Assembly: GCF_900110435.1 (NCBI RefSeq)
Contig: NZ_FODT01000008.1
Span: 1 to 64,000, forward strand
Length of the DNA: 64,000 nt
Source of the DNA: Rhodopseudomonas pseudopalustris
GTDB lineage: Bacteria > Pseudomonadota > Alphaproteobacteria > Rhizobiales > Xanthobacteraceae
Direction: 5' to 3'
Shown one piece after another: positions 17,730 to 28,230 of this stretch; positions within the stretch are counted from its first letter, which is position 1; every line of letters starts with the position of its first letter. The notes beneath the pieces were generated by a model. The model did not search any database. It was not told the DNA's origin and worked only from the letters and a program-made list of their open reading frames with translations. The translations under genes and the position numbers were made by a program.

Positions 17730-17879
17730 CCGGACTGCAACACCTTCTTGGCCATCGCGCGGCGAATCCCGTCGCGTTCGCGCAGCCCGTTTACCTTAAC
17801 AATCGGTTGACCGTCAGTCGAATTTCGGCCGCGCCACTACCTCTGATAGCAATCTACAACCATCGCGAGGAGACTGACG

Positions 17880-18239
17880 ATGCTGGAACGGCGCAGCGGT
17901 TTACGGCGACGTGTCTATTATGGGGGACGGCTTGCGTTTCATGCCCGAACGGCGACGATCGATTGTATCGTCCGCAATCTGTCGGCGGAGGGCGCCCAGA
18001 TCGAGCTCGGCAATCCGGCCGCCGTGTCGGACCGCGTCGATCTGAGCATCACCCACCAAGGCGTTTCATATTTCGGTCGCATCGTCTGGCGACGGAAAAA
18101 CAGCGCCGGTCTTTGGCTTGATGCGCCGCGACGGCAGGGATCCGAGCTGCCGCTCGACTTAGCCCTTCGCATCCGCGCGACCGAGCGCGTGAATGCGCAA
18201 TTGCGCGCCCGGCTGGCACAACTACGATCCGAATTCTGA
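17880..18239 (+). CDS. PilZ domain protein (paralogue 1)
   Basis: This 119-residue single-domain PilZ protein binds cyclic di-GMP by family. It carries both binding motifs: RxxxR in RRSGLRRR near residues 4-10 and NxSxxG in VRNLSAEG. A helical C-terminus follows (about 85-119). The ATG has GAGGAGA upstream. It is clearly paralogous to the protein at 20432-20776: both share YYGG/VYGG after the arginine motif, VRN.S..GA.IE and IVWRR. With PleD in the same window, it is a plausible receptor for c-di-GMP signals. Confidence 0.9.
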   Translation: MLERRSGLRRRVYYGGRLAFHARTATIDCIVRNLSAEGAQIELGNPAAVSDRVDLSITHQGVSYFGRIVWRRKNSAGLWLDAPRRQGSELPLDLALRIRATERVNAQLRARLAQLRSEF

Positions 18240-18256
18240 TCCGTCGCCCGGACGGC

Positions 18257-19300
18257 TCAGCCGCGATTGCGCAACACCAGACAGGCGCTGCCGGCGCGGC
18301 GGATCTTGTCGCACAACACGTTCGCCTCGGGGCGCGTCTCGGCGCCGATCCGCACGCGATAGAACGGCCGCGTCCCACGGCTGCGGAACACCGAACTCGA
18401 CAGGCTCGGATCCTGGTCGCCGATCACCGCGCTTAACCGCGACATCGCCCGCGCATACATCGCCAGAGCCCGATCGCGATTGAAGCCGGCCGCGAGTTGC
18501 ACGCCCCAGGGCTTGTCGGCGCCGAGCTTCACCCGCTGCTCGAGCTGCGCCACGAACGGATTCGGCGCGCGCCGCAGCAGCGCCATCAGCGTTCGGCAGT
18601 CGCTATCCGCTCTGGTCTCCGGCGGCTTCGCCTGACGGCCCGCCGCAGCCCAATCATCCACCGAGGTTCCGGTGATCGCATACACATAAGAGCGGGTCTG
18701 CTGCGGCATCGGACCGGTGCCGGCAATCCATTCCTGCACCCGGCGCGGACCGGCATTATAGGCCGCCGCCGCCAGCCCGAGATTGCCGAACTGGCCGCGC
18801 AACTCACGGAGAAACTCGGCTGATTTCGGCAGCGCCTGCACCGGGTCGAACGGATCGAGCAGGCTGCGCTCGCTCGCGGTGCCCGGCATGAATTGTGCGA
18901 TGCCCAGCGCACGCTTGCCGCTGCGCGTCACCGGCCCGACCGCGTCGGGTTGAAACCGGCTCTCCTGCCAGATCACACGGGCGAAGAATTCGAGCGGCAA
19001 ATCGTGCGCCTTCGCCGCCGACTCGATCATCAGGCAAATCGACTCGCGCGTGTCCCGATCCGCAGGCTTCTCGGCCGCCTGATCGGTGGGCTTGTCGGCG
19101 GGCTTCTCTGCAGGAGCGGAGCTATCCGGCCTCGCAGGCGCTTGGTCCGGCTTCGCTTGCGGTTCGGGTTTGCTCTGGGTGGCGTCGTCCTGCTTCGCGG
19201 GCGGCGCGTCCTCGGCGCGCGCAGCGGCCGGCGCGATCAGCACGAGCATGGCCACGAGCGCTGCGCGGAGCAGCGTATTGTCGACTGATCCAGTCGTCAC
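18257..19300 (-). CDS. Lytic transglycosylase with C-terminal SPOR domain
   Basis: This 347-residue protein cleaves peptidoglycan in the periplasm. A signal peptide (about 1-29, ending near AAARAE) leads into a low-complexity Pro/Lys/Ala linker to about residue 86. The SLT domain follows, with the catalytic glutamate in VIWQESRFQ, then GIAQFMPGTA and AAAYNAGPRRVQEW. The C-terminus (FYRVRIGAETRPEANVLCDKI... CLVLRN) is a SPOR domain, which binds denuded glycan at division sites. The start is a GTG at 19300 with GGGAG upstream; longer in-frame extensions overlap the divergent gene. Confidence 0.9.
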   Translation of the reverse strand: MTTGSVDNTLLRAALVAMLVLIAPAAARAEDAPPAKQDDATQSKPEPQAKPDQAPARPDSSAPAEKPADKPTDQAAEKPADRDTRESICLMIESAAKAHDLPLEFFARVIWQESRFQPDAVGPVTRSGKRALGIAQFMPGTASERSLLDPFDPVQALPKSAEFLRELRGQFGNLGLAAAAYNAGPRRVQEWIAGTGPMPQQTRSYVYAITGTSVDDWAAAGRQAKPPETRADSDCRTLMALLRRAPNPFVAQLEQRVKLGADKPWGVQLAAGFNRDRALAMYARAMSRLSAVIGDQDPSLSSSVFRSRGTRPFYRVRIGAETRPEANVLCDKIRRAGSACLVLRNRG

Positions 19301-19390
19301 GCCGTTCTCCCGATCGTCATGGCCGGGGTTGTTGACACGCTCCGCCAACGCGCTAGCAATTTGCATCCTCCCTTCAACCGGGACCGCAAT

Positions 19391-20323
19391 ATGGCCGAGA
19401 CCCGCGCGCCCACCGGCTTTGCGTCCGAGGACGACGTTCCGATCCCCTACATGGCGCGGACCCGCGCTTATTATCAGGCGATCGGCTACGACGTTCCCTA
19501 TCGCTGGGCGCATGATGTCGCAGCGCCGTTCCGGCCGCTGACGAAGCCGCTGGCGCAGGCGCGCGTCGCGCTCATCACAACCGCCGTTCCGTTCGATCCG
19601 GCGAAAGGCGACCAGGGCCCCGGCGCGGCATATAATGGCGGCGCCAAGTTCTATCAGGTCTATGACGGCGATACCTCGCAGGATCACGATCTGCGCATTT
19701 CCCACATTGCCTATGACCGCACCCACACCACCGCGACCGACAGCGGCAGCTGGTTTCCGCTGCCGCAATTGCGGCGGCTGGCGCGCGAGGGCGCAATCGG
19801 CGACGTCGCGCCGCGGTTCTTCGGCGCGCCGACCAATCGCAGCCACCGCGTCACGACCGACACCGACGCCCCCGAGATCCTGGCGCGCTGCCGTGCCGAT
19901 AACGTCGACGCTGCGGTGTTGGTGCCCAATTGTCCGGTCTGTCACCAGACCGTGTCGCTGGTCGCGCGGCATCTCGAGGCCCACGGCGTCTCGACCGTGG
20001 TGATGGGGTGCGCGAAAGACATCGTCGAGCACGCCGCCGTGCCGCGGTTCCTGTTCAGCGATTTCCCGCTCGGCAATTCCGCCGGCAAGCCGCACGACGA
20101 CGCCTCCCAGGCGTTCACACTCGAGCTGGCGCTGCGGGTGCTGGAGCGCGCGCCTGGGCCGCAGACCACCGTGCAATCGCCACTGCGCTGGCGCACCGAC
20201 GCCGCGTGGAAGCGCGACTACAACAACGTCGCCGCCATCAGCGCCGACGAACTGCAGCGGCGACGCCGCGATTTCGAGGCCCAGAAGGAGCGCGCCCGCG
20301 CCATCCGCGACAGCGTCGCATAG
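19391..20323 (+). CDS. Glycine/sarcosine/betaine reductase selenoprotein B-like protein
   Basis: This 310-residue protein resembles the GrdB family: PIPYMARTRAYYQAIGY at the N-terminus, a Rossmann-like ARVALITTAVPF, FYQVYDGDTSQDHDLRISHIAYDR, and later AVLVPNCPVCHQT. In clostridial reductases GrdB carries selenocysteine in a UxxCxxC motif. Here there is a plain CPVC and no in-frame TGA, so it is not a selenoprotein. Alphaproteobacterial members have no proven reaction and no GrdA partner is present. The ATG at 19391 gives a family-like N-terminus; an ATG at 19319 is possible. It diverges from the lytic transglycosylase. Confidence 0.75.
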   Translation: MAETRAPTGFASEDDVPIPYMARTRAYYQAIGYDVPYRWAHDVAAPFRPLTKPLAQARVALITTAVPFDPAKGDQGPGAAYNGGAKFYQVYDGDTSQDHDLRISHIAYDRTHTTATDSGSWFPLPQLRRLAREGAIGDVAPRFFGAPTNRSHRVTTDTDAPEILARCRADNVDAAVLVPNCPVCHQTVSLVARHLEAHGVSTVVMGCAKDIVEHAAVPRFLFSDFPLGNSAGKPHDDASQAFTLELALRVLERAPGPQTTVQSPLRWRTDAAWKRDYNNVAAISADELQRRRRDFEAQKERARAIRDSVA

Positions 20324-20431
20324 CGGATCGCGCACATGATCGATTCAGGTTAATCGACGATCAGTCGAGCAACGCGCTACCGCCGAGGCCGAAGCCGCCT
20401 ACAATCACGCCACTCACGCGTGGAGTGCTCG

Positions 20432-20776
20432 ATGGACGATCGGCGGAAATCCCGGCGGGACAAGGTGGTTTATGGCGGCGTCGCCGCGATCAACGAGCGC
20501 GGCTCGACCCGCGACTGCGTCGTTCGGAACATCTCGGACAACGGCGCCACGATCGAATTCGGCACCGCCGCGGGACTCTCGGACCAGATCGCGCTGACCG
20601 TCGCCAAGAAGGCGCGCACCTATCCGTCGAAGATCGTCTGGCGCCGCGGCAACACGGTTGGATTGGCTTTCAGCGAAACGACCGATGCCAGCCAGCTCAG
20701 CGAGCGCCTGCGCAAGAGCGAGAAGACCAAGCGCGAGCTGCAGCGCAAGATCAAGGTGCTGCTCGGCGAGTCCTGA
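20432..20776 (+). CDS. PilZ domain protein (paralogue 2)
   Basis: This 114-residue single-domain PilZ protein has RxxxR within DRRKSRRDK and NxSxxG in VRNISDNG, the two c-di-GMP contacts of the family. The last 30 residues form a charged coiled-coil-like helix (SERLRKSEKTKRELQRKI), which may serve oligomerisation. The ATG at 20432 has GGAG 6-7 bases upstream and is preferred over the GTG at 20420. It is a paralogue of 17880-18239, from which it is separated by two divergent genes. Confidence 0.9.
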   Translation: MDDRRKSRRDKVVYGGVAAINERGSTRDCVVRNISDNGATIEFGTAAGLSDQIALTVAKKARTYPSKIVWRRGNTVGLAFSETTDASQLSERLRKSEKTKRELQRKIKVLLGES

Positions 20777-20892
20777 GCGGCGCGCCGATCCGCCGCAGTA
20801 CTCCGTTATGCGCAACTCACCTTTCCGGCAATTGCCTCACCGGCCGGATGGATTAAAACGTCGGTCCTGATCCCACGATCCGGCGCGCGGTT

Positions 20893-22824
20893 ATGGCTGC
20901 GCCGCCGATCTGCAGAGGACGACGCACCATCAAGCGCAAGCAGCCCAAGAACCGTCGACCGAAGAAGAAGCATCAGGGCGGCAGGAGCCAAGCGGTCTCG
21001 GCCGCCAGTCCGGCGGCAATGCCAGCTTCTTCCGACGCCGCAGCCCCAGCCGCGCCCGGCGATACCGCCGTTGCGCCTGCGCCTGCTGCTGCACCGCCGC
21101 CGGCTGCTGCGAACAAGGCCGAGCGCGCGCCGGTCCGCCCTGCTCCCGTCGGTCACAAGCGCTCCGCTCCGCCGCCGAAGCCCGCGCAATACAAATCAGC
21201 CCCCCGCCAACCGGCCGCGCTGCCGACGCCGAACAGTCCAGCCGCCAAACCGGTCGCCGCAGCGCCTCCCGGTCTGTTGCTCAGCGCCTGCGACACCGTG
21301 CTGCAGATCCTACGCAACGAGCCGCGGCGGCTGTTGCTGTGGATTCTCGGCATCTATGGCGGGCTGTGGTTCGCAGCCGCAATCAGCTTCCCGAGCCTGC
21401 CTGCCGTCAGCTACGAGATGGCGCTGTTCGGCAAGGAACTGGAGGCCGGATACTGGAAGTATCCGCCGCTCGCGCCGTGGCTGACCGAGATCGCCGCACT
21501 GCTGACCGGCCGCTGGGACGGCTCGCAACTCGTCCTGTCGATCGGCTCGGCGCTGGCGGCGCTGGTTCTGGTGTGGCGGCTCGGCGCCGGCATCGTCGGT
21601 CATAGCGGCGCGACGCTGGCGGTGGCGCTGACTATCCTGATCGGCTGTTTCGGCCCGCAGGTCACCGCCTTTGATCCGGCGATCGCCAGCCTGCCACTCG
21701 TGGTCGCGGCAGTGGCACTGTATCGCAAAGCGGTGCTGGGCCAGGCGCGCTGGAGCTGGGTCGGGCTCGGAATCGTCTGCGCGCTCCTGGCGAACGCGAA
21801 CCACGCCGGTTTCGCTTTGATGCTGGTCCTCATCGGACATTTGTTGCTGACGCGCGAGGGCCGCCGCCATCTGCTCACCGCCGGCCCCGCGATCGCGGCG
21901 TTGGCCTGCTTCGTCGTGCTGTTGCCGCATCTGATGTGGCTGGCGCAGATGAACGCGGCAGGAACTCTCACGCCCGTGGTTCATGCGTCCGATCTCTTGT
22001 CGCGGATCGCGACGGCCTTTGCCTTCGTATTCGGCCAAGCGGGCTTGCACCTCGGTTTGATCCTGGTGGCGGTGCTGGCGATGCTACCGCGGGTCCCGCT
22101 GCAAGGCGAACCCGCCGTCCTCCAGCTCGAGGCGCCGACCGGGTTCGATCGCTCGCTGATCCTCGCCGCCGCCTTTGTGCCATCGCTGCTGGTTGCGGCC
22201 GGCAGCGTGGTCGGATGGTTCACGATCGGCGCCTACACCGGCAGCGCGCTGGTGGCGTTGTCGGGTCTTGCGCTCGTCCTGCTGCTGCCACCGCAAATCG
22301 TGCTGCGCGCGCCGCGCCTCGCGGTGGTGGTGTGGCTGCTGGTCCTGATCGGCGTGCCGTTCGGCGCCACCGCATCGATCTATTCGAAAGCCTATGGCAG
22401 CGGCCCGCTGCCGACCGAGCTCTACCCCGCGCGAGCGCTGTCGAATGCGATGCAGGCCGTCTGGAAGAGCCGCACCACCAGGCCGCTCGACATCGTCACC
22501 GGAAGCACCCGGCAGGCCGGATTCGTCGCGCTCACCGCGTCGCCGCGGCCGTCGGTGTTCATCGACGCGGATTTCGCCAAGAGCCCGTGGATCACGCCTG
22601 ACCGGCTGAAACAATCCGGCACACTGGTGGTGTGGTCGACCGACGAATTCGCACGGACCGATGAAATACCGGCACCGTATCGCAGCGCGCTCGGAGCGGC
22701 CGCGCCGCTGTTTGGCACCATGGTGCTACCGCTCGGCCGCGGCAAACTGAAGGCCTATGGCTGGGCGATGATCGCGCCCGACGGCGTCCAGCTGCCGGCG
22801 GCAGCACCGCCTGCTCCCAAATAA
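20893..22824 (+). CDS. ArnT-like glycosyltransferase family 39 membrane protein
   Basis: This 643-residue membrane protein has a basic, Pro/Ala-rich N-terminal tail (about 1-130), then some ten hydrophobic helices. After the first helix (LLLWILGIYGGLWFAAAISFP) comes a periplasmic loop EMALFGKELEAGYWKYPPLAPWL. The loop's YWKYPPLAPW resembles the acidic/aromatic loop of PMT_2/ArnT enzymes, which move sugars from polyprenyl carriers to lipid A or proteins. A soluble C-terminal part follows from about 520. The substrate is unknown. The length of the disordered N-tail is unusual, and the true start could be further in. Confidence 0.7.
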   Translation: MAAPPICRGRRTIKRKQPKNRRPKKKHQGGRSQAVSAASPAAMPASSDAAAPAAPGDTAVAPAPAAAPPPAAANKAERAPVRPAPVGHKRSAPPPKPAQYKSAPRQPAALPTPNSPAAKPVAAAPPGLLLSACDTVLQILRNEPRRLLLWILGIYGGLWFAAAISFPSLPAVSYEMALFGKELEAGYWKYPPLAPWLTEIAALLTGRWDGSQLVLSIGSALAALVLVWRLGAGIVGHSGATLAVALTILIGCFGPQVTAFDPAIASLPLVVAAVALYRKAVLGQARWSWVGLGIVCALLANANHAGFALMLVLIGHLLLTREGRRHLLTAGPAIAALACFVVLLPHLMWLAQMNAAGTLTPVVHASDLLSRIATAFAFVFGQAGLHLGLILVAVLAMLPRVPLQGEPAVLQLEAPTGFDRSLILAAAFVPSLLVAAGSVVGWFTIGAYTGSALVALSGLALVLLLPPQIVLRAPRLAVVVWLLVLIGVPFGATASIYSKAYGSGPLPTELYPARALSNAMQAVWKSRTTRPLDIVTGSTRQAGFVALTASPRPSVFIDADFAKSPWITPDRLKQSGTLVVWSTDEFARTDEIPAPYRSALGAAAPLFGTMVLPLGRGKLKAYGWAMIAPDGVQLPAAAPPAPK

Positions 22825-22888
22825 TCGAAGCCGTCGTCGGCAACCCGCTCCACGGGTCTCAACCTTATCCGGATGAGGCCCGTTGAGC

Positions 22889-22932
22889 CGCATCCTTCGA
22901 GGCTCGCTGCGCTCGCAGCTCAAGAGGACGAC
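22889..22932. repeat. Dispersed repeat (GTCCTGAGGCGCTCGCGCAGCG family), copy 2, inverted
   Basis: CATCCTTCGAGGCTCGCTGC followed by GCTCGCAGCTCAAGAGGACGAC. Its reverse complement matches the element at 11764-11804 with a few changes. It lies between convergent genes, ahead of the clpA terminator. Confidence 0.55.
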
Positions 22933-22940
22933 TCCCGCCA

Positions 22941-22971
22941 ATTGAAAAGGCCGGCGATCGCTCGCCGGCCT
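22941..22971 (-). terminator. Intrinsic terminator of clpA
   Basis: A perfect 10-bp stem (AGGCCGGCGA at 22948-22957 with TCGCCGGCCT at 22962-22971) has a 4-nt loop. Read on the reverse strand it is followed by TTTTCAAT, so it terminates clpA, whose stop is 23 bases upstream. Confidence 0.8.
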
Positions 22972-22993
22972 CATTCAATTGTCACGCGTCCGT

Positions 22994-25399
<2,406 letters not shown>

Positions 25400-25596
25400 C
25401 TCGTCCTCTGTGCCCCCGGCTCATCATGATCGCCGCCGCTACGTCGCGCAACAACAACCTTTTCGACATATAGTGCCCAAACCCGGCTGCGAAAGACCCG
25501 TTCCTTCCGCGCAGGGCAGCACACCCAGCAAGTCCGGGAAAACCCGCCGACAAATTCCGATGCAAAAGCCGTTCCGAGTTCAGCAATCCACCTCGC

Positions 25597-25995
25597 TTAC
25601 TTCTTTTCCATCACGCACTGCAGAGGATGCTGGTGCTTGCGCGCGAAGTCCATCACCTGCGTCACCTTGGTCTCGGCGATCTCATAGGTGAAAACGCCGC
25701 ACTCCCCGATGCCGTGATGATGAACATGCAACATCACCTGGGTCGCCGCCTCAACATCCATCTGGAAAAACTTCTCCAGGACGTGAACGACGAACTCCAT
25801 CGGCGTGTAGTCGTCGTTCAGAATCAGAACGCGATACAGATTCGGCCGTTTCGTCTTCGGCTTGACCTTGGTGATAACCGAGGTCGCCGGATTGCCGGTC
25901 CCCGCACGGCCGCCCTCGCCCGCCATCGAGGTCGCAGCGGTCGACGATCCAACGGGACCGTCAGCGAGTTTGGTGAATGACATTGAATGCAGCAT
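25597..25995 (-). CDS. clpS: ClpS adaptor protein
   Basis: ClpS delivers N-end-rule substrates to ClpA. The conserved core is present: [24 protein letters not shown] with the NDD substrate-binding site, and [29 protein letters not shown] variable, Gly/Thr-rich N-terminal tail precedes it. The start is uncertain: ATG at 25995 gives 132 residues and ATG at 25983 gives 128; neither has a clear ribosome-binding site. It lies upstream of clpA on the same strand. Confidence 0.95.
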   Translation of the reverse strand: MLHSMSFTKLADGPVGSSTAATSMAGEGGRAGTGNPATSVITKVKPKTKRPNLYRVLILNDDYTPMEFVVHVLEKFFQMDVEAATQVMLHVHHHGIGECGVFTYEIAETKVTQVMDFARKHQHPLQCVMEKK

Positions 25996-26386
25996 GGCCC
26001 AGATGTTCGAATCCCAAAGGAACTCATCAGCACCGGAACCGCAACGCGCACAAAATGTGATCGACGATTCAGCTCCGGCTTGTCCGCCACCCCGGCGGGC
26101 CGATCCGACGCAGGACCGGTATCGCAAATATGGGTCGACAGTCGTTTGCCTGCAAGCACGGAAATTCTGAAGGTTCTCCAGACACTCCCACGAGAGCAGC
26201 CGGAACAGGATGAACACCCCGTTAACGGCCTGCCCACGATCTTCAGGGCGACGGTTCGGGTTGATTCACCAACCCAATCAATCTGAGCATTTATCATGCA
26301 ATTTAGCGAGTTTCAGCAATCGGTTTTACCCGCCATTAGCGGTCCGAATGGAACATTCTGGCCGCCTCGCAGGATTGGAACGACCT
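25996..26386. other. Divergent intergenic region clpS / tadG-like gene
   Basis: About 390 bases separate the two divergent starts. Open frames here are short shadows with no recognisable protein. Promoters for both genes must lie in it, but I could not pick convincing -35/-10 pairs, and no strong hairpin was seen. Confidence 0.5.
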
Positions 26387-27781
26387 ATGTTGCCGACGTC
26401 GATCATCACCCGGTCAAGGAAAGTTGCAAGCCGCTTCGTTGGTGACGATGGCGGCAACATCGCGGTCATCTTCGCGCTCACACTGTTGCCGATTCTCGGC
26501 TTCATCGGCGCAGCGATCGACTACTCCCGCGCCAGCAGGGCGCGCACCGCGATGCAGGCGGCGCTCGATTCGACGGCTCTGATGGTTTCCAAAGACCTCG
26601 GGTCGGACAAGATCAAGGCCAGCGAGGTTTCGGAGAAAGCGCAGACCTATTTCAACAGCCTCTATACCGGCACCGAAGCCCGCGGCGTCACCCTCACCAC
26701 CAATTACACGGCGAAGGACGATTCCGGCTCATCGACCGTCGTCGTCAACGGCGACGGGGCGGTTTCGACTCATTTCATGAAGATGTTCGGATTTCCATCG
26801 CTCGCAATCGGCAGTGCGGCGACAGCGACCTGGGGCGGCACCCGATTGCGCGTGGCGATGGCGCTCGACGTCACCGGGTCGATGGTTCTAAACGGCTCGA
26901 CCAAGCTCGCGGAGATGAAGAAGGCAGCCAGTGCGCTGGTCGATACTTTGCGGGCGTCGGCGCAGAGCAAGGACGACCTGTACATTTCGGTGGTGCCATT
27001 CGCCCAGATGGTCAATGTCGGCAGCAGCAACATCGATGCGAGCTGGATTAAATGGGATGTGTGGGACGAAACCGAGGGCAGCTGCAGCAAGAGCAAGTTT
27101 AAGACCAAAACGGATTGTGAAGACAACGGCAGGACCTGGACGGCCACCGATCGCAGCAAATGGAAGGGTTGCGTCACCGACCGCGATCAGCCGGCCGACA
27201 CTACCAAGGACGCCCCGACATCCGACGACACTCGCTTTCCCGCCCTGCGGACACTGCTGGGTACGACCAGCTGCCCGGCGCAGATTTTTCCGATGACCTC
27301 GGCTTATGCGGCGACGGATGCGCAGAAGATCAAGGACGTGATCAACGACTTGGTCGCCGATGGCGGCACCAACCAGCCGATCGGCATGGCCTGGGCGTGG
27401 ATGTCCCTGCAGCAAGGCAATCCGCTGAATACGCCGGCGAAAGACCCGAACTACAAGTACACGGACGCCATCATCTTGTTGTCGGACGGATTGAACACGA
27501 TGGATCGTTGGCCGGACTACGGTGACGGACAGAGACAATTTGACGGCAAGATCGACGCGCGGCAGAAGCTCCTTTGCGACAACATCAAACTGCCCGACAG
27601 CAACGGGAAGAGGCCGGTGGTCTATACCATCCAGGTCAACACCACCGGCGACCCGGAATCGACGATCCTGAGGTACTGCGCCGACGGCGGCAATTTCTTC
27701 GCCACCACCACTGCGTCCGGCATCGGCACGGCGTTCGCCCAGATCGGCAGCTCGCTGTCGAAGCTGCGGATCGCCAAATAG
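26387..27781 (+). CDS. TadE/TadG-like protein with von Willebrand factor A domain
   Basis: This 464-residue protein starts with the Tad-type N-terminus: a charged head, DDGGNIAVIFALTLLPILGFIGAAIDYSRA and the following RTAMQAALDSTALMVS. That is the putative Flp pilus assembly TadE/G-like region with one membrane helix. A vWA domain follows, with the metal-binding DVTGSM (MIDAS), and several cysteines (for example GSCSKSKFKTKTDCED) that could form disulphides outside the membrane. TadG proteins help assemble or stabilise Flp pili. No other tad gene is in the window, so it is an orphan here. ATG at 26387 is preferred; the frame is open back to 26210. Confidence 0.85.
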   Translation: MLPTSIITRSRKVASRFVGDDGGNIAVIFALTLLPILGFIGAAIDYSRASRARTAMQAALDSTALMVSKDLGSDKIKASEVSEKAQTYFNSLYTGTEARGVTLTTNYTAKDDSGSSTVVVNGDGAVSTHFMKMFGFPSLAIGSAATATWGGTRLRVAMALDVTGSMVLNGSTKLAEMKKAASALVDTLRASAQSKDDLYISVVPFAQMVNVGSSNIDASWIKWDVWDETEGSCSKSKFKTKTDCEDNGRTWTATDRSKWKGCVTDRDQPADTTKDAPTSDDTRFPALRTLLGTTSCPAQIFPMTSAYAATDAQKIKDVINDLVADGGTNQPIGMAWAWMSLQQGNPLNTPAKDPNYKYTDAIILLSDGLNTMDRWPDYGDGQRQFDGKIDARQKLLCDNIKLPDSNGKRPVVYTIQVNTTGDPESTILRYCADGGNFFATTTASGIGTAFAQIGSSLSKLRIAK

Positions 27782-27839
27782 ACCTCCAGGCCCGGCCGCA
27801 ACGGCTAGGGCGAACTTGCCCCAACGCGCTGAGCGTCAG

Positions 27840-27868
27840 CCGCTCCGCATTGTCGGAGCGGTATTATT
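27840..27868 (+). terminator. Probable terminator of the tadG-like gene
   Basis: An 8-bp stem (CCGCTCCG at 27840-27847 with CGGAGCGG at 27854-27861) with a 6-nt loop is followed by TATTATT. It lies 59 bases after the stop. The T tract is short, so efficiency is uncertain. Confidence 0.5.
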
Positions 27869-27881
27869 CCCCCCCCCCCCC
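27869..27881. repeat. Homopolymeric C tract (13 C)
   Basis: Thirteen consecutive cytosines lie directly after the terminator hairpin, between the tadG-like gene and the carboxypeptidase gene. Such tracts are prone to slippage, both in cells and in sequencing, so the exact length may be unreliable. Confidence 0.9.
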
Positions 27882-28230
27882 GCGAAGGCCGATTCTCTGC
27901 TGCGATTCGCGGACGGCTTGCTGCACCGCACTGTCGTACTAACCCCTGGTTGCAGCGGCTGGTCGAGATCACACCAAATCCTAGGGTTTGGCGCAACAGA
28001 TGCTTAACCTTTTGGAAACGCGAGCCCCCTACTCTCAGACTCTGATTGTTCGCGCACTCGAGAAAAAGCCGCGTCAGCACAGCCGCTTAGTCTCTCCCGA
28101 TCGGTCCTCTACCAGCATCGTCGGGCCGCCGCGGCTGAACTCGAGGCCGAACCGGAAAGCGTTACCGCCGTGATGAGCATAATTTTGCCTCACGGTCCGG
28201 TGATTGATGAAAGATCGGACGGGGACGTTC

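Larger units (their letters stand above)
27782..28230. other. Intergenic region with terminator, poly-C tract and palindrome
   Basis: This 449-base gap holds the terminator hairpin at 27840-27861, a 13-base C run at 27869-27881, and a near-perfect 18-bp palindrome CCAAATCCTAGGGTTTGG at 27974-27991 that could be an operator. No gene is supported. The promoter of the downstream carboxypeptidase gene should lie here. Confidence 0.5.
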
